DNA from: Streptomyces ortus
Lineage (GTDB): Bacteria > Actinomycetota > Actinomycetes > Streptomycetales > Streptomycetaceae
Length of the DNA: 64,000 bases
Assembly: GCF_026341275.1 (NCBI RefSeq)
Contig: NZ_JAIFZO010000002.1
Location: 5,796,118-5,860,117, forward strand
Reading direction: 5' to 3'
This document shows positions 16,587 to 25,818 of the stretch, one piece after another. The position numbers and the translations under genes were made by a program. Every line of letters starts with the position of its first letter. The first letter of the stretch is position 1. The notes under the pieces were generated by a model, which saw only the letters and a program-made list of their open reading frames with translations, was not told the origin of the DNA and ran no database searches.

Positions 16587-18214
16587 TGGGCTTCGCGCGT
16601 ACGTGCTCGGTGGCCCTCTTGGGCGTGGACGGTGTCGTCGTCGAGGTCCAGGCGGACCTGGAGCCCGGGGTCGCCGCGTTCACCCTGGTGGGACTGCCCG
16701 ACAAGAGCCTGACGGAGAGCAAGGACCGGGTCAGGGCGGCGGTGGTCAACTCCGGCGGCGAGTGGCCGCAGAAGAAGCTCACCGTAGGCCTCAGTCCTGC
16801 TTCGGTGCCGAAGGGCGGCAGCGGATTCGACCTGGCCATCGCCTGCGCCGCGCTCGGTGCCTCGGAGCGCATCGATCCCCGCGTGCTCGCCGACATCGTG
16901 ATGATCGGAGAGCTGGGCCTGGACGGACGGGTCCGGCCCGTACGAGGTGTCCTGCCGGCCGTGCTGGCCGCCGCCGAGGCGGGATACGAACAGGTGGTGG
17001 TGCCGGAGAGCGCAGCCGCCGAGGCCTCCCTGGTGCCCGGTGTCTCCGTGCTCGGCGTCCGCAGCCTCCGTCAGCTCATCGCCGTGCTCACCGACGACCC
17101 GGTGCCCGACGAGGACCCCGACGAGCAGGGCCGGACCGATCCGCTCGCCGGCCTGCGCATGCCCGGCACCGGCGCGGCCACCGGAATGCACGGCATGGGC
17201 GCCACGCACTACGACCATGACCACGAACACGACCTCGCCGACGTCGTGGGCCAGCTCTCGGCACGGACCGCGGTGGAGGTCGCCGCCGCCGGCGGACACC
17301 ACCTGTTCCTGGAGGGCCCGCCGGGAGCGGGCAAGACCATGCTCGCCGAGCGGCTGCCCGCCGTCCTGCCGCGGCTCGGCCGGAGCGAGTCCCTGGAGGT
17401 CACAGCCGTCCACTCGGTCGCAGGACTGCTGCCACCCGGCAAACCCCTGGTCGACGTCGCCCCGTACTGCGCCCCGCATCACTCGGCGACCATGCAGGCT
17501 CTCGTCGGAGGCGGCCAGGGGGTGGCACGACCGGGCGCGGTGTCGCTCGCGCACCGGGGGGTGCTCTTCCTGGACGAGACACCCGAGTTCAGCAGCCGTG
17601 CCCTGGACGCACTGCGCCAGCCCCTGGAGTCCGGGCATGTGGTGATCGCGCGCAGTGCGGGCGTCGTGCGCTTCCCCGCCCGATTCCTGATGGTCCTCGC
17701 CGCCAATCCCTGCCCCTGTGGCCGCTTCTCGCAACGGGACACCCTGTGCGAATGCTCGCCCTCCATGATCCGCCGCTACCAGTCCCGGCTCTCCGGACCA
17801 CTGCTCGACCGCGTCGACCTGCGGGTGGAGGTGGACCGCGTCACGCGTTCCCAGCTGACGGAGCGGGGCGCGCGGGGCGAGACCACCGCGACGGTCGCCG
17901 ACCGCGTCCGGGAGGCCAGGGCGAGGGCCGCCGCACGCCTGACCGACACACCGTGGCGCACGAACAGCGAGGTACCGGGCCGCGAGCTGCGCAGCCGGTG
18001 GTACGCGTCCCCGGGCGCCATGGAAGACGCGGAGCGCTGCCTGGAGCGCGGTGTGCTCACCGCCCGGGGGCTCGACCGTGTCCTGCGGGTCGCCTGGACC
18101 GTCGCGGATCTCGCCGGCCGCGACCGCCCGGGGGTGGCGGACGTGACCCTCGCGCTGCAACTGCGCACCGGGGTTCCCCGGGGGGTGCCGATGGCGATCG
18201 GGGCCTCCCGGTGA
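16586..18214 (+). CDS. YifB/ComM-family AAA+ ATPase (Mg-chelatase-like)
   Basis: This 542-residue AAA+ ATPase has an N-terminal Lon-like fold (VGLPDKSLTESKDRVRAAVV), a ChlI-type ATPase core and a C-terminal Mg-chelatase domain. The Walker A is EGPPGAGKTML at about 246-256 and the Walker B LFLDETPEF is at about 328-336. NPCPCGRFS and CSPSMIRRYQSRLSGPLLDRVDL carry conserved Cys and arginine-finger regions. ComM is a helicase that extends branch migration during natural transformation in Gram-negative bacteria. The start overlaps yraN by 1 nt and the stop overlaps dprA by 4 nt. A His/Asp-rich insert (HYDHDHEHD) occurs before the ATPase. Confidence 0.9.
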   Translation: MGFARTCSVALLGVDGVVVEVQADLEPGVAAFTLVGLPDKSLTESKDRVRAAVVNSGGEWPQKKLTVGLSPASVPKGGSGFDLAIACAALGASERIDPRVLADIVMIGELGLDGRVRPVRGVLPAVLAAAEAGYEQVVVPESAAAEASLVPGVSVLGVRSLRQLIAVLTDDPVPDEDPDEQGRTDPLAGLRMPGTGAATGMHGMGATHYDHDHEHDLADVVGQLSARTAVEVAAAGGHHLFLEGPPGAGKTMLAERLPAVLPRLGRSESLEVTAVHSVAGLLPPGKPLVDVAPYCAPHHSATMQALVGGGQGVARPGAVSLAHRGVLFLDETPEFSSRALDALRQPLESGHVVIARSAGVVRFPARFLMVLAANPCPCGRFSQRDTLCECSPSMIRRYQSRLSGPLLDRVDLRVEVDRVTRSQLTERGARGETTATVADRVREARARAAARLTDTPWRTNSEVPGRELRSRWYASPGAMEDAERCLERGVLTARGLDRVLRVAWTVADLAGRDRPGVADVTLALQLRTGVPRGVPMAIGASR

Positions 18215-19353
18215 GCGGCGACGGGGAACGGCTCCACCGTGCCCTCCTCGCACGGGTCGTCGAACCGGGGGACGAGGTCTGCGGTCGGTGGCTCCGTGAG
18301 TGCGGAGCCGAGGAAGTGGTCCGGCGCCTCACCGGGGGCGGCCGGCGGCTGCCGGGCGTGACGGACGTGCGATGGGCGGGTCTACGGGCCCGGGCCGAGC
18401 GGGCGGACCCGGAGCAGGACCTCGCGGTGGCGCGCGACAGCGGGACACGGTTCGTGTGCCCCGGTGATCCCCAGTGGCCCGCGCAACTGGACGACCTGGG
18501 GGACGCGAGGCCTGTCGGGCTCTGGGTGCGGGGGCTCCCCAGCCTGCGGATATGGGCGCTGCGCTCCGTCGCGGTCGTGGGGGCACGGGCCTGTACGGAG
18601 TACGGCGCCCACATGGCGTCGACGCTCGGCGCGGGGCTCGCGGAGCGGGGGTGGGTCGTGGTGTCGGGAGGCGCCTACGGCGTGGACGGCGCGACGCATC
18701 GGGGCGCACTCGGGGCGGGCGGCGCCACCGTCGCGGTACTGGCCTGCGGGGTCGACCGGCCCTATCCGCGCGGTCACACCCAGTTGATCAGCAGGATCGC
18801 CGAACAGGGTCTGGTGATCGGAGAGTTGCCGCCCGGCGACCATCCGACCCCGAGCAGATTCATCCTGCGCAACCGGGTCATCGCCGCGTTGACGCGCGGC
18901 ACGGTGGTCGTGGAGGCGGCGTACCGGAGCGGTGCGTTGGCGACCGCCCGGGCCGCTCAGCGGCTGGGCAGATTCACGATGGGCGTACCGGGACCGGCCA
19001 CCAGCGCCCTCTCGGCCGGGGTGCACGAACTGCTGCGCGGCGACGCCGTGCTCGTCACCGACGCCGCGGAAGTCGCCGAGCTCATCGGTGACATGGGCGA
19101 GCTGGCGCCGGCCCGGCGTGGACCGGTCCTTCCGCGCGACCTCCTGGACCCGGAAGCCGCCCGGGTGCTGGCCGCCCTGCCGGCCCGGGACGCGGCGTCA
19201 CGGCAGGAGATCGCCAGGGACGCCGGGACGACCGAGGACGACGTGGTCGCCCGACTGTACGAACTCCGCTCACTTGGCTTCGTCGAACGACACGGCGACG
19301 GCTGGAAGTTGACACGCCAGGCCACTCTGCCCATCGACCGGTATCGGGGGTGA
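18211..19353 (+). CDS. dprA: DNA processing protein DprA
   Basis: DprA binds incoming single-stranded DNA and loads RecA. The GTG at 18211, overlapping the comM stop as GTGA, gives 380 residues. The Rossmann fold shows AVVGARACTEYG, VVSGGAYGVDGATHRGAL, and GELPPGDHPTPSRFILRNRVIAALTRGTVVVEA in two adjoining pieces, the family hallmarks. A C-terminal winged-helix (ARDAASRQEIARDAGTTEDD) follows. Streptomyces are not known for natural transformation, so its role may be general recombination. It ends the yraN-comM-dprA unit; 277 bp separate it from whiG. Confidence 0.92.
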   Translation: MSGDGERLHRALLARVVEPGDEVCGRWLRECGAEEVVRRLTGGGRRLPGVTDVRWAGLRARAERADPEQDLAVARDSGTRFVCPGDPQWPAQLDDLGDARPVGLWVRGLPSLRIWALRSVAVVGARACTEYGAHMASTLGAGLAERGWVVVSGGAYGVDGATHRGALGAGGATVAVLACGVDRPYPRGHTQLISRIAEQGLVIGELPPGDHPTPSRFILRNRVIAALTRGTVVVEAAYRSGALATARAAQRLGRFTMGVPGPATSALSAGVHELLRGDAVLVTDAAEVAELIGDMGELAPARRGPVLPRDLLDPEAARVLAALPARDAASRQEIARDAGTTEDDVVARLYELRSLGFVERHGDGWKLTRQATLPIDRYRG

Positions 19354-19630
19354 CGCTGACCGAGCGTGTTCGGCCGTCCGGGCGATTCCCGAAGTCCCTG
19401 GGGTTTCCCGCAGTTGACGCTCCGCGGAGGTCACGCACGGCGACAGCGACCCCGTCACGTGATGCCCAGCGGAACGTATCTGCGCACGGTGACTCCACCT
19501 CTGTTCGCACACTGCGACTCCTCAGTCACGCTACGCTCATATGGATTCCGACGCAGACAGGCAACTCGACATCAGACCGACAGCTCACGCAGTTACTCAC
19601 AGTTCACTGCAGAACGGCACAAGGCGACGC

Positions 19631-20470
19631 ATGCCCCAGCACACCTCCGGGTCCGACCGGGCGGCGGCTCCCCCCGCCGCCCGTGACGGCGGCGTGCGGC
19701 CGCCCGCCCCCTCCACGCTCGACGAGCTGTGGAGGTCGTACAAGACCACGGGCGACGGGCGGCTGCGCGAGCAGCTGATCCTGCACTACTCGCCGCTGGT
19801 GAAGTACGTCGCCGGCCGGGTGAGTGTGGGGCTGCCCCCGAACGTGGAGCAGGCGGACTTCGTCTCGTCGGGTGTGTTCGGGCTGATCGACGCCATCGAG
19901 AAGTTCGACGTCGAGCGGGAGATCAAGTTCGAGACGTACGCGATCACGCGGATCCGGGGCGCGATGATCGACGAGCTGCGGGCGCTGGACTGGATCCCCC
20001 GGTCGGTGCGGCAGAAGGCGCGCAATGTCGAGCGGGCCTACGCGACGCTGGAGGCGCGGCTGCGGCGTACGCCGTCGGAGAGCGAGGTGGCCGCCGAGAT
20101 GGGGATCGCGGTCGACGAACTGCACGCGGTGTTCGGCCAGTTGTCGCTGGCCAACGTCGTGGCCCTGGAGGAGCTGCTGCATGTCGGCGGTGAGGGCGGC
20201 AACCGGCTGAGCCTGATGGACACCCTTGAGGACACCGCGGCCGACAATCCGGTGGAGGTCGCGGAGGACCGTGAGCTGCGGCGTTTCCTGGCGCGGGCCA
20301 TCAATACGCTGCCCGAGCGGGAGAAGACCGTGGTGACCCTCTACTACTACGAGGGCCTCACGCTCGCCGAGATCGGCAACGTACTCGGGGTGACGGAGAG
20401 CCGCGTCAGCCAGATCCACACGAAGTCCGTGCTCCAGCTCCGAGCGAAACTGGCAAGCTTCGGCCGTTGA
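19631..20470 (+). CDS. whiG: RNA polymerase sigma factor WhiG
   Basis: WhiG is the FliA-like sigma factor that commits aerial hyphae to sporulation. The ATG at 19631 gives 279 residues starting MPQHTSGSDRAA, as in S. coelicolor WhiG. Region 2 (YSPLVKYVAGRV, DFVSSGVFGLIDAIEKFD), region 3 (LDWIPRSVRQKARNVERA) and the region 4 helix-turn-helix (LTLAEIGNVLGVTESRVSQIH, shown in part) are intact. In S. coelicolor WhiG activates whiH and whiI and is held by the anti-sigma RsiG with cyclic di-GMP. An in-frame ATG at 19541 has no support. The gene appears monocistronic. Confidence 0.96.
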   Translation: MPQHTSGSDRAAAPPAARDGGVRPPAPSTLDELWRSYKTTGDGRLREQLILHYSPLVKYVAGRVSVGLPPNVEQADFVSSGVFGLIDAIEKFDVEREIKFETYAITRIRGAMIDELRALDWIPRSVRQKARNVERAYATLEARLRRTPSESEVAAEMGIAVDELHAVFGQLSLANVVALEELLHVGGEGGNRLSLMDTLEDTAADNPVEVAEDRELRRFLARAINTLPEREKTVVTLYYYEGLTLAEIGNVLGVTESRVSQIHTKSVLQLRAKLASFGR

Positions 20471-20582
20471 CCTCGCCGGTCCACCTGGTCCCGCGGGCCC
20501 TCCGGTCCTCAGTCTCCGGTCCCGCTGGGTCGGTGATCGGGCTCTCGGTGGACGAGAGTCTCCCGTCCCGGGCGGGGCGTCC

Positions 20583-20588
20583 GTAAAG
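20583..20588 (+). promoter_or_regulatory. Candidate -10 for a leaderless TetR transcript
   Basis: TAAAGT lies 7 nt before the GTG start at 20596. No Shine-Dalgarno is visible, so transcription may begin at or next to the start codon. Leaderless transcripts are common in Streptomyces. Confidence 0.4.
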
Positions 20589-20595
20589 TGGGGGC

Positions 20596-21177
20596 GTGCC
20601 AAGGATTCGAGCGGCCTCCGTGGCCGAGCACCGGTCGATGCAGCGAGCCGCCCTGCTGGACGCGGCGCGGTCGCTGCTGTCCGAGGGCGGGACGGACGCC
20701 CTGACGTTCCCGGCGCTCGCCGAGCGGACGGGTCTCGCGCGATCCTCCGTGTACGAGTACTTCCGCTCCCGCGCTGCGGTGGTCGAAGAGCTCTGCGAGG
20801 TCGACTTCCCGCTCTGGGCCGCCGAGGTCGAAACCGCGATGTCGCTGGCCGGGACACCCGAGGGCAAGGTCGAGGCGTACGTCCGGTCGCAGCTCGCCCT
20901 CGTGGGGGACCGGCGGCACCGGGCCGTCGTGGCGATCTCCGCGAGTGAACTCGACGCCGGCGCACGCGAGAAGATCCGCGCCGCGCACGGAGGGCTCGTC
21001 GCGATGATCGTGGAGGCGTTGCGGGACATGGGGCACCAGCAGCCCCGGATGGCCGCGATGCTTCTGCAGGGGATCGCGGACGCGGCGGTGCGCAGGATCG
21101 AGCTCGGCGCGGCCGAGGAGCCCGGCGTGATCACCGAGGCCGCGGTCGCGATGGCTCTGCGCGGCGTACGGGGCTGA
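20596..21177 (+). CDS. TetR/AcrR-family transcriptional regulator
   Basis: This 193-residue regulator has an N-terminal helix-turn-helix: RAALLDAARSLLSEGGTDAL then FPALAERTGLARSSVYEYFRS, the classic TetR signature. The C-terminal ligand-binding domain (about 60-190) is all-alpha and variable, so the inducer is unknown. The start is GTG at 20596, probably leaderless. It stands between whiG (same strand) and a convergent M23 peptidase gene. The neighbours do not reveal a target. Confidence 0.9.
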   Translation: MPRIRAASVAEHRSMQRAALLDAARSLLSEGGTDALTFPALAERTGLARSSVYEYFRSRAAVVEELCEVDFPLWAAEVETAMSLAGTPEGKVEAYVRSQLALVGDRRHRAVVAISASELDAGAREKIRAAHGGLVAMIVEALRDMGHQQPRMAAMLLQGIADAAVRRIELGAAEEPGVITEAAVAMALRGVRG

Positions 21178-21228
21178 CCGCGGCCGGGTCACGTCGGTGC
21201 CCCTTACGCTCCCGCTCAAGGCGCCGGC

Positions 21229-21930
21229 TCAAGGCGCCGCATCCGCATCCGCCCCCGGTTCCGGGACCCCCGTGACCGGCAGCAGGCGTGCCGGGCCTCT
21301 GGTCAGCAGCCATGGGGGCAGCAGTGACAGCGGGTCCAGGTAGGCCTCTCCGCGGCGCAGGCCCCAGTGGAGGCATGACATCGGGCAGTGGGATCCCGGC
21401 AGCTCCAGTACGCCCACCACCTCGCCCGCAGCCACCTCGGTTCCCTTCTTCAGCGTCGCCGCCACCGGCTGGTACGTCGTGCGCAGGGGCGGGGAGCCCG
21501 TGCCGGTCAGTTCGACCGAGACGACCCCGCGGCCCGCGACCCGGCCGGCGAAGGAGACCCGACCGGGTGCGACGGCCCGGACCGGAGTGCCGGGGGCCGC
21601 GGCGAGATCGACGCCCCGGTGGCCCCGGCCGTAGGCGGTCGCAGGCGGCTCCCAGCCGCGCGTCACCGGCGGACGCGCCCCCACCGGCCAGGCGCGCCCG
21701 ACAGCGTCGACAGGGTCGACAGTGCCGTCGGGGCCGACGACGGCCCCGGCGACGAGGACCGGCGAATCCGCATCGCCGGAACCCCCGCCCCGGGCCCCCG
21801 CCGCAGGCCCGCCGCCGGGGACCAGCCCCAGCAGGAGGCCGAGCACCAGCACGGCAACCACCCGCACGGTGCGCACCGACACGGCAGGCCGCGACGCCGG
21901 ACCCGCACGAAGAAAATGATCTGCTCGCAT
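21229..21930 (-). CDS. Secreted M23-family peptidase
   Basis: The 233-residue protein starts with a signal peptide or anchor (VRVVAVLVLGLLLGLVPGGG) and ends in a LytM/M23 domain. Zinc-binding elements are GRGHRGVDLAA (HxxxD) at about 104-114 and CLHWGLRRG at about 189-197. Such enzymes cleave peptidoglycan cross-bridges, but many actinobacterial members are LytM-like regulators. The complete first His-x3-Asp and the later His are present, so activity is plausible. The ATG at 21930 has only a weak GAGG upstream. It is divergent from rpsB, with 281 bp between. Confidence 0.88.
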   Translation of the reverse strand: MRADHFLRAGPASRPAVSVRTVRVVAVLVLGLLLGLVPGGGPAAGARGGGSGDADSPVLVAGAVVGPDGTVDPVDAVGRAWPVGARPPVTRGWEPPATAYGRGHRGVDLAAAPGTPVRAVAPGRVSFAGRVAGRGVVSVELTGTGSPPLRTTYQPVAATLKKGTEVAAGEVVGVLELPGSHCPMSCLHWGLRRGEAYLDPLSLLPPWLLTRGPARLLPVTGVPEPGADADAAP

Positions 21931-22036
21931 GCGAGAACCGTGCCTCGATCGGCATGAAAAAAGGGATCATGGCCAGGATCTGTGGAGTACCCGTCGGTTG
22001 TGGACAGCGGCGTCACCCGGCACCCCGTGGGTCCCG

Positions 22037-22042
22037 TACACT
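22037..22042 (+). promoter_or_regulatory. Candidate -10 for rpsB
   Basis: TACACT matches the HrdB-type -10 well and lies 170 nt before the rpsB ATG. The resulting long leader is GC-rich and may carry S2 autoregulation, but I recognise no known motif. Confidence 0.4.
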
Positions 22043-22211
22043 TCTTGTGGCGATCCGGGTCACCGGGTCGACTTCGCACGCCCCGACATCAGGCCGTCAA
22101 ACAGCCGGTGTCAGCGCCCCTCGGTCCTTCGTGGCAAGGCGCAACGCGGGCGTCAGGCGCGACCGCCGTCCGGCGGACGCGGCACAACCGAGAACACCAA
22201 GGAGTACGGCC

Positions 22212-23165
22212 ATGGCCGTCGTCACGATGCGGGAGCTGCTGGAGAGCGGCGTCCACTTCGGTCACCAGACCCGTCGCTGGAACCCGAAGATGAAGCGCTT
22301 CATCTTCACCGAGCGCAACGGCATCTACATCATCGACCTGCTCCAGTCGCTGTCGTACATCGACCGCGCCTACGAGTTCGTCAAGGAGACCGTCGCCCAC
22401 GGCGGCACGGTCATGTTCGTCGGTACGAAGAAGCAGGCGCAGGAGGCCATCGCCGAGCAGGCGACCCGCGTCGGCATGCCCTACGTGAACCAGCGCTGGC
22501 TGGGCGGCATGCTCACCAACTTCTCGACCGTCTACAAGCGTCTGCAGCGCCTCAAGGAGCTTGAGCAGATCGACTTCGAGGATGTGGCCGCGTCCGGCCT
22601 CACCAAGAAGGAGCTGCTCGTCCTCTCCCGCGAGAAGGCCAAGCTGGAGAAGACCCTCGGCGGTATCCGCGAGATGTCCAAGGTGCCCAGCGCCGTCTGG
22701 ATCGTGGACACCAAGAAGGAGCACATCGCGGTCGGTGAGGCCCGGAAGCTCAACATCCCGGTCGTCGCCATCCTCGACACCAACTGCGACCCTGACGAGG
22801 TCGACTACAAGATCCCGGGCAACGACGACGCGATCCGCTCCGTCACCCTGCTCACCCGCGTGATCGCCGACGCCGTCGCCGAGGGCCTCATCGCCCGCTC
22901 CGGTGCCGGCAAGGCCGCCGAGGGTGACAAGGCCGCGGGCGAGCCGCTCGCCGCGTGGGAGCGCGACCTGCTCGAGGGCGGCGAGAAGAAGGCCGACGAG
23001 ACCGCTGCCGAGGCGCCCGCCGCCGAGGCTCCGGCCGCCGAGGCCGAGACCCCCGCCGCCGAGGCTCCGGCTGAGGCCCCCGCCGCTGAGGCCGAGGCTC
23101 CGGCGGCCGCCGAGGCTCCCGCCGAGCCCGAGGCTGAGAAGCCGGCCGCGGCCGAGCAGGCCTGA
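22212..23165 (+). CDS. rpsB: 30S ribosomal protein S2
   Basis: S2 binds the 30S body and is needed for S1 recruitment. The 317-residue product begins MAVVTMRELLESGVHFGHQT and includes RWLGGMLTNFSTVYKRL and IVDTKKEHIAVGEARKLNIP. About 70 C-terminal residues form an Ala/Glu/Pro repeat region (AEAPAAEAPAAEAETPAAE), a disordered tail typical of Streptomyces S2 and absent from E. coli. The ATG at 22212 follows AAGGAG. tsf lies 152 bp downstream, the universally conserved pair. Confidence 0.97.
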   Translation: MAVVTMRELLESGVHFGHQTRRWNPKMKRFIFTERNGIYIIDLLQSLSYIDRAYEFVKETVAHGGTVMFVGTKKQAQEAIAEQATRVGMPYVNQRWLGGMLTNFSTVYKRLQRLKELEQIDFEDVAASGLTKKELLVLSREKAKLEKTLGGIREMSKVPSAVWIVDTKKEHIAVGEARKLNIPVVAILDTNCDPDEVDYKIPGNDDAIRSVTLLTRVIADAVAEGLIARSGAGKAAEGDKAAGEPLAAWERDLLEGGEKKADETAAEAPAAEAPAAEAETPAAEAPAEAPAAEAEAPAAAEAPAEPEAEKPAAAEQA

Positions 23166-23317
23166 CGATCCAGCGTCACGGTTGAGTGAGGGCGGGCGGC
23201 GCCTGGTGCGTCGCCCGCCGTTCACCCCCAGCCCGTAGATCTTCGGTGGACGCCCGCCCGATCAGCGGCGGACGCCGACTGCAGAGACTTCGAACTCCGA
23301 GAAGAGATTCACAGATC

Positions 23318-24154
23318 ATGGCGAACTACACCGCCGCCGACGTCAAGAAGCTCCGTGAGCTCACGGGCGCCGGCATGATGGACTGCAAGAAGGCCCTGGA
23401 CGAGGCCGACGGCAACGTCGACAAGGCCGTCGAGGCGCTGCGCATCAAGGGCCAGAAGGGCGTCGCCAAGCGCGAGGGCCGCTCCGCCGAGAACGGCGCC
23501 GTGGTCTCCATCATCGCCGACGACAACACCTCCGGTGTCCTGGTCGAGCTGAAGTGCGAGACGGACTTCGTCGCCAAGGGCGAGAAGTTCCAGGCCGTCG
23601 CCAACCAGATCGCCGAGCACGCCGCCGCGACCTCCCCGGCCGACATCCAGGCGCTCCTCGCCTCGGAGATCGAGTCGGGCAAGACGGTCCAGGCGGTCGT
23701 CGACGAGGCCAACGCGAACCTGGGCGAGAAGATCGTCCTCGACCGCTTCGCCCAGTTCTCCGGCGCCTACGTGGCCGCGTACATGCACCGCACCATGCCC
23801 GACCTGCCCCCGCAGATCGGTGTCCTGGTCGAGCTGGACAAGGCCGACGCCGGTCTGGCCAAGGGCATCGCGCAGCACATCGCCGCCTTCGCGCCGAAGT
23901 ACCTCTCCCGTGAGGACGTTCCGGCCGAGGTCGTCGAGTCCGAGCGTCGTGTCGCCGAGGAGACCACGCGCGCCGAGGGCAAGCCCGAGGCCGCGCTCCC
24001 GAAGATCGTCGAGGGTCGCGTCAACGGCTTCTTCAAGGAGGCCACCCTCCTCGGCCAGCCGTACGCGCTCGACAACAAGAAGTCCGTCCAGAAGGTCCTG
24101 GACGAGGCCGGTGTCACCCTGAAGCGCTTCGCGCGCATCAAGGTCGGCATCTGA
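23318..24154 (+). CDS. tsf: Elongation factor Ts
   Basis: EF-Ts exchanges GDP for GTP on EF-Tu. The 278 residues start MANYTAADVKKLRELTGAGM, with the UBA-like TGAGMMDCKKALDEADGN. SVQKVLDEAG lies near the end. The dimerisation core LVELKCETDFVAKGEKF is intact. The ATG at 23318 has a GAGA-type site upstream. It follows rpsB in the usual rpsB-tsf-pyrH-frr order. The 212-bp gap to pyrH contains TAGGGT (24184-24189), a possible -10. Confidence 0.97.
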   Translation: MANYTAADVKKLRELTGAGMMDCKKALDEADGNVDKAVEALRIKGQKGVAKREGRSAENGAVVSIIADDNTSGVLVELKCETDFVAKGEKFQAVANQIAEHAAATSPADIQALLASEIESGKTVQAVVDEANANLGEKIVLDRFAQFSGAYVAAYMHRTMPDLPPQIGVLVELDKADAGLAKGIAQHIAAFAPKYLSREDVPAEVVESERRVAEETTRAEGKPEAALPKIVEGRVNGFFKEATLLGQPYALDNKKSVQKVLDEAGVTLKRFARIKVGI

Positions 24155-24366
24155 GTCCGTACCGCGATCGACGCCCGATCCCGCTAGGGTCGACAGCAGT
24201 CGTCCGTGTCGGTCGCGCAGACCGTCACGCGCGGGCGTGACCGGACGACAGCAGATCTGACGAGGAGGCCATTGCCGCGCATGGGATGCGAACAACACCC
24301 CACCGGCAGTGGCCTTCTTCGTATGTGCGACCCGTATGTGCGACACGTAGAAGAGGCGAGATCTCC

Positions 24367-25140
24367 ATGACCACCACCAAGGCCGCCGACAAGGACGAGA
24401 AGAGCGACACCGGCAAGGGCTCCGGCCGCTTTCTGCTGAAGCTTTCCGGTGAGGCGTTCGCCGGTGGGGGAGCGCTCGGCGTCGACCCCGACGTGGTGCA
24501 CAAGATGGCCCGGGAGATCGCCGCGGTGGTCCGCGGGGGCGCCCAGATCGCCGTCGTCATCGGGGGCGGCAACTTCTTCCGGGGAGCCGAGCTGCAGCAG
24601 CGTGGCATGGACCGGGCCCGTTCCGACTACATGGGCATGCTCGGCACCGTCATGAACTGCCTCGCTCTCCAGGACTTCCTGGAGAAGGAGGGCATCGACT
24701 CGCGTGTGCAGACCGCCATCACCATGGGGCAGGTCGCCGAGCCGTACATCCCGCTGCGAGCCGTACGGCACCTGGAGAAGGGCCGCGTGGTCATCTTCGG
24801 CGCCGGCATGGGCATGCCGTACTTCTCCACGGACACGACCGCCGCACAGCGCGCTCTGGAGATCGACGCCGAAGCGCTGCTGATGGGCAAGAACGGCGTG
24901 GACGGGGTCTACGACTCCGACCCCAAGACCAACCCCGAAGCGGTCAAGTTCGACGCGCTCAGCTACGGCGAGGTCATCACCCGCGACCTGAAGGTCGCCG
25001 ACATGACCGCGATCACGCTGTGTCGCGACAACAAGCTCCCGATCCTCGTCTTCGAGCTTCTCGCCGAGGGCAATATCGCCCGGGCGGTCAAGGGTGAGAA
25101 GATCGGGACACTTGTGGGTGACCAGGGCAGTCGGGCCTGA
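24367..25140 (+). CDS. pyrH: UMP kinase
   Basis: PyrH phosphorylates UMP to UDP in pyrimidine synthesis. It has 257 residues, with FLLKLSGEAFAGGG, IAVVIGGGNFFRG, RARSDYMGMLGTVMN and the AK-family uridylate motif DTTAAQRALEIDAEALLMGKN (given in part). The ATG at 24367 leaves a ~20-residue charged extension before the fold, usual in this genus. frr begins 120 bp downstream, so the two genes are probably co-transcribed. Confidence 0.96.
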   Translation: MTTTKAADKDEKSDTGKGSGRFLLKLSGEAFAGGGALGVDPDVVHKMAREIAAVVRGGAQIAVVIGGGNFFRGAELQQRGMDRARSDYMGMLGTVMNCLALQDFLEKEGIDSRVQTAITMGQVAEPYIPLRAVRHLEKGRVVIFGAGMGMPYFSTDTTAAQRALEIDAEALLMGKNGVDGVYDSDPKTNPEAVKFDALSYGEVITRDLKVADMTAITLCRDNKLPILVFELLAEGNIARAVKGEKIGTLVGDQGSRA

Positions 25141-25260
25141 CCGGGGGATGGACAACGCCCCGTTGGTCGGGAACCGTTCAGGAACAAGACGCGACGCAGC
25201 CGGCCGCCTACCCCTCAAGGAACCGCAGCCGGGCCTACTCAAGACACGCAGGAGCAAGTG

Positions 25261-25818
25261 GTGATCGAAGAGACCCTCCTCGAAGCCGAGGAGAAGATGG
25301 AGAAGGCCGTCCTGGTCGCCAAGGAGGACTTCGCCGCGATCCGCACCGGCCGTGCGCACCCGGCGATGTTCAACAAGATCGTGGCGGACTACTACGGCGC
25401 GTTGACACCGATCAACCAGCTGGCCTCGTTCTCGGTGCCCGAGCCGCGTATGGCCGTGGTGACCCCGTTCGACAAGAGCGCGATGCGCAACATCGAGCAG
25501 GCGATCCGCGACTCCGACCTCGGCGTCAACCCGAGCAACGACGGCAACATCATCCGGGTGGTGTTCCCCGAGCTCACCGAGGAGCGCCGCAAGGACTACA
25601 TCAAGGTGGCCCGCACCAAGGCCGAGGACTCCAAGATCTCGATCCGTTCCGTACGCCGCAAGGCCAAGGACGGCATCGACAAGATGATCAAGGACGGCGA
25701 GGTCGGCGAGGACGAGGGCCGCCGTGCGGAGAAGGAGCTCGACGACACCACCGCGAAGTATGTCGCGCAGGTGGACGAGCTGCTCAAGCACAAGGAAGCA
25801 GAGCTGCTCGAAGTCTGA
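25261..25818 (+). CDS. frr: Ribosome recycling factor
   Basis: RRF splits the post-termination ribosome with EF-G. The GTG at 25261 is preferred: it is 6 nt after AGGAG and gives 185 residues, the standard length. A GTG immediately upstream (25258) is too close to that site. The three-helix-bundle signature reads FAAIRTGRAHPAMFNKI and FPELTEERRKDYIKVARTKA. The stop overlaps cdsA by 1 nt (TGATG), coupling translation of the two. Confidence 0.96.
   Translation: MIEETLLEAEEKMEKAVLVAKEDFAAIRTGRAHPAMFNKIVADYYGALTPINQLASFSVPEPRMAVVTPFDKSAMRNIEQAIRDSDLGVNPSNDGNIIRVVFPELTEERRKDYIKVARTKAEDSKISIRSVRRKAKDGIDKMIKDGEVGEDEGRRAEKELDDTTAKYVAQVDELLKHKEAELLEV

Noticed and set aside
19541..19630. Extended whiG start at 19541
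   Set aside because: The known WhiG N-terminus MPQHTSGSDRAA begins at 19631, and the extra residues resemble nothing.
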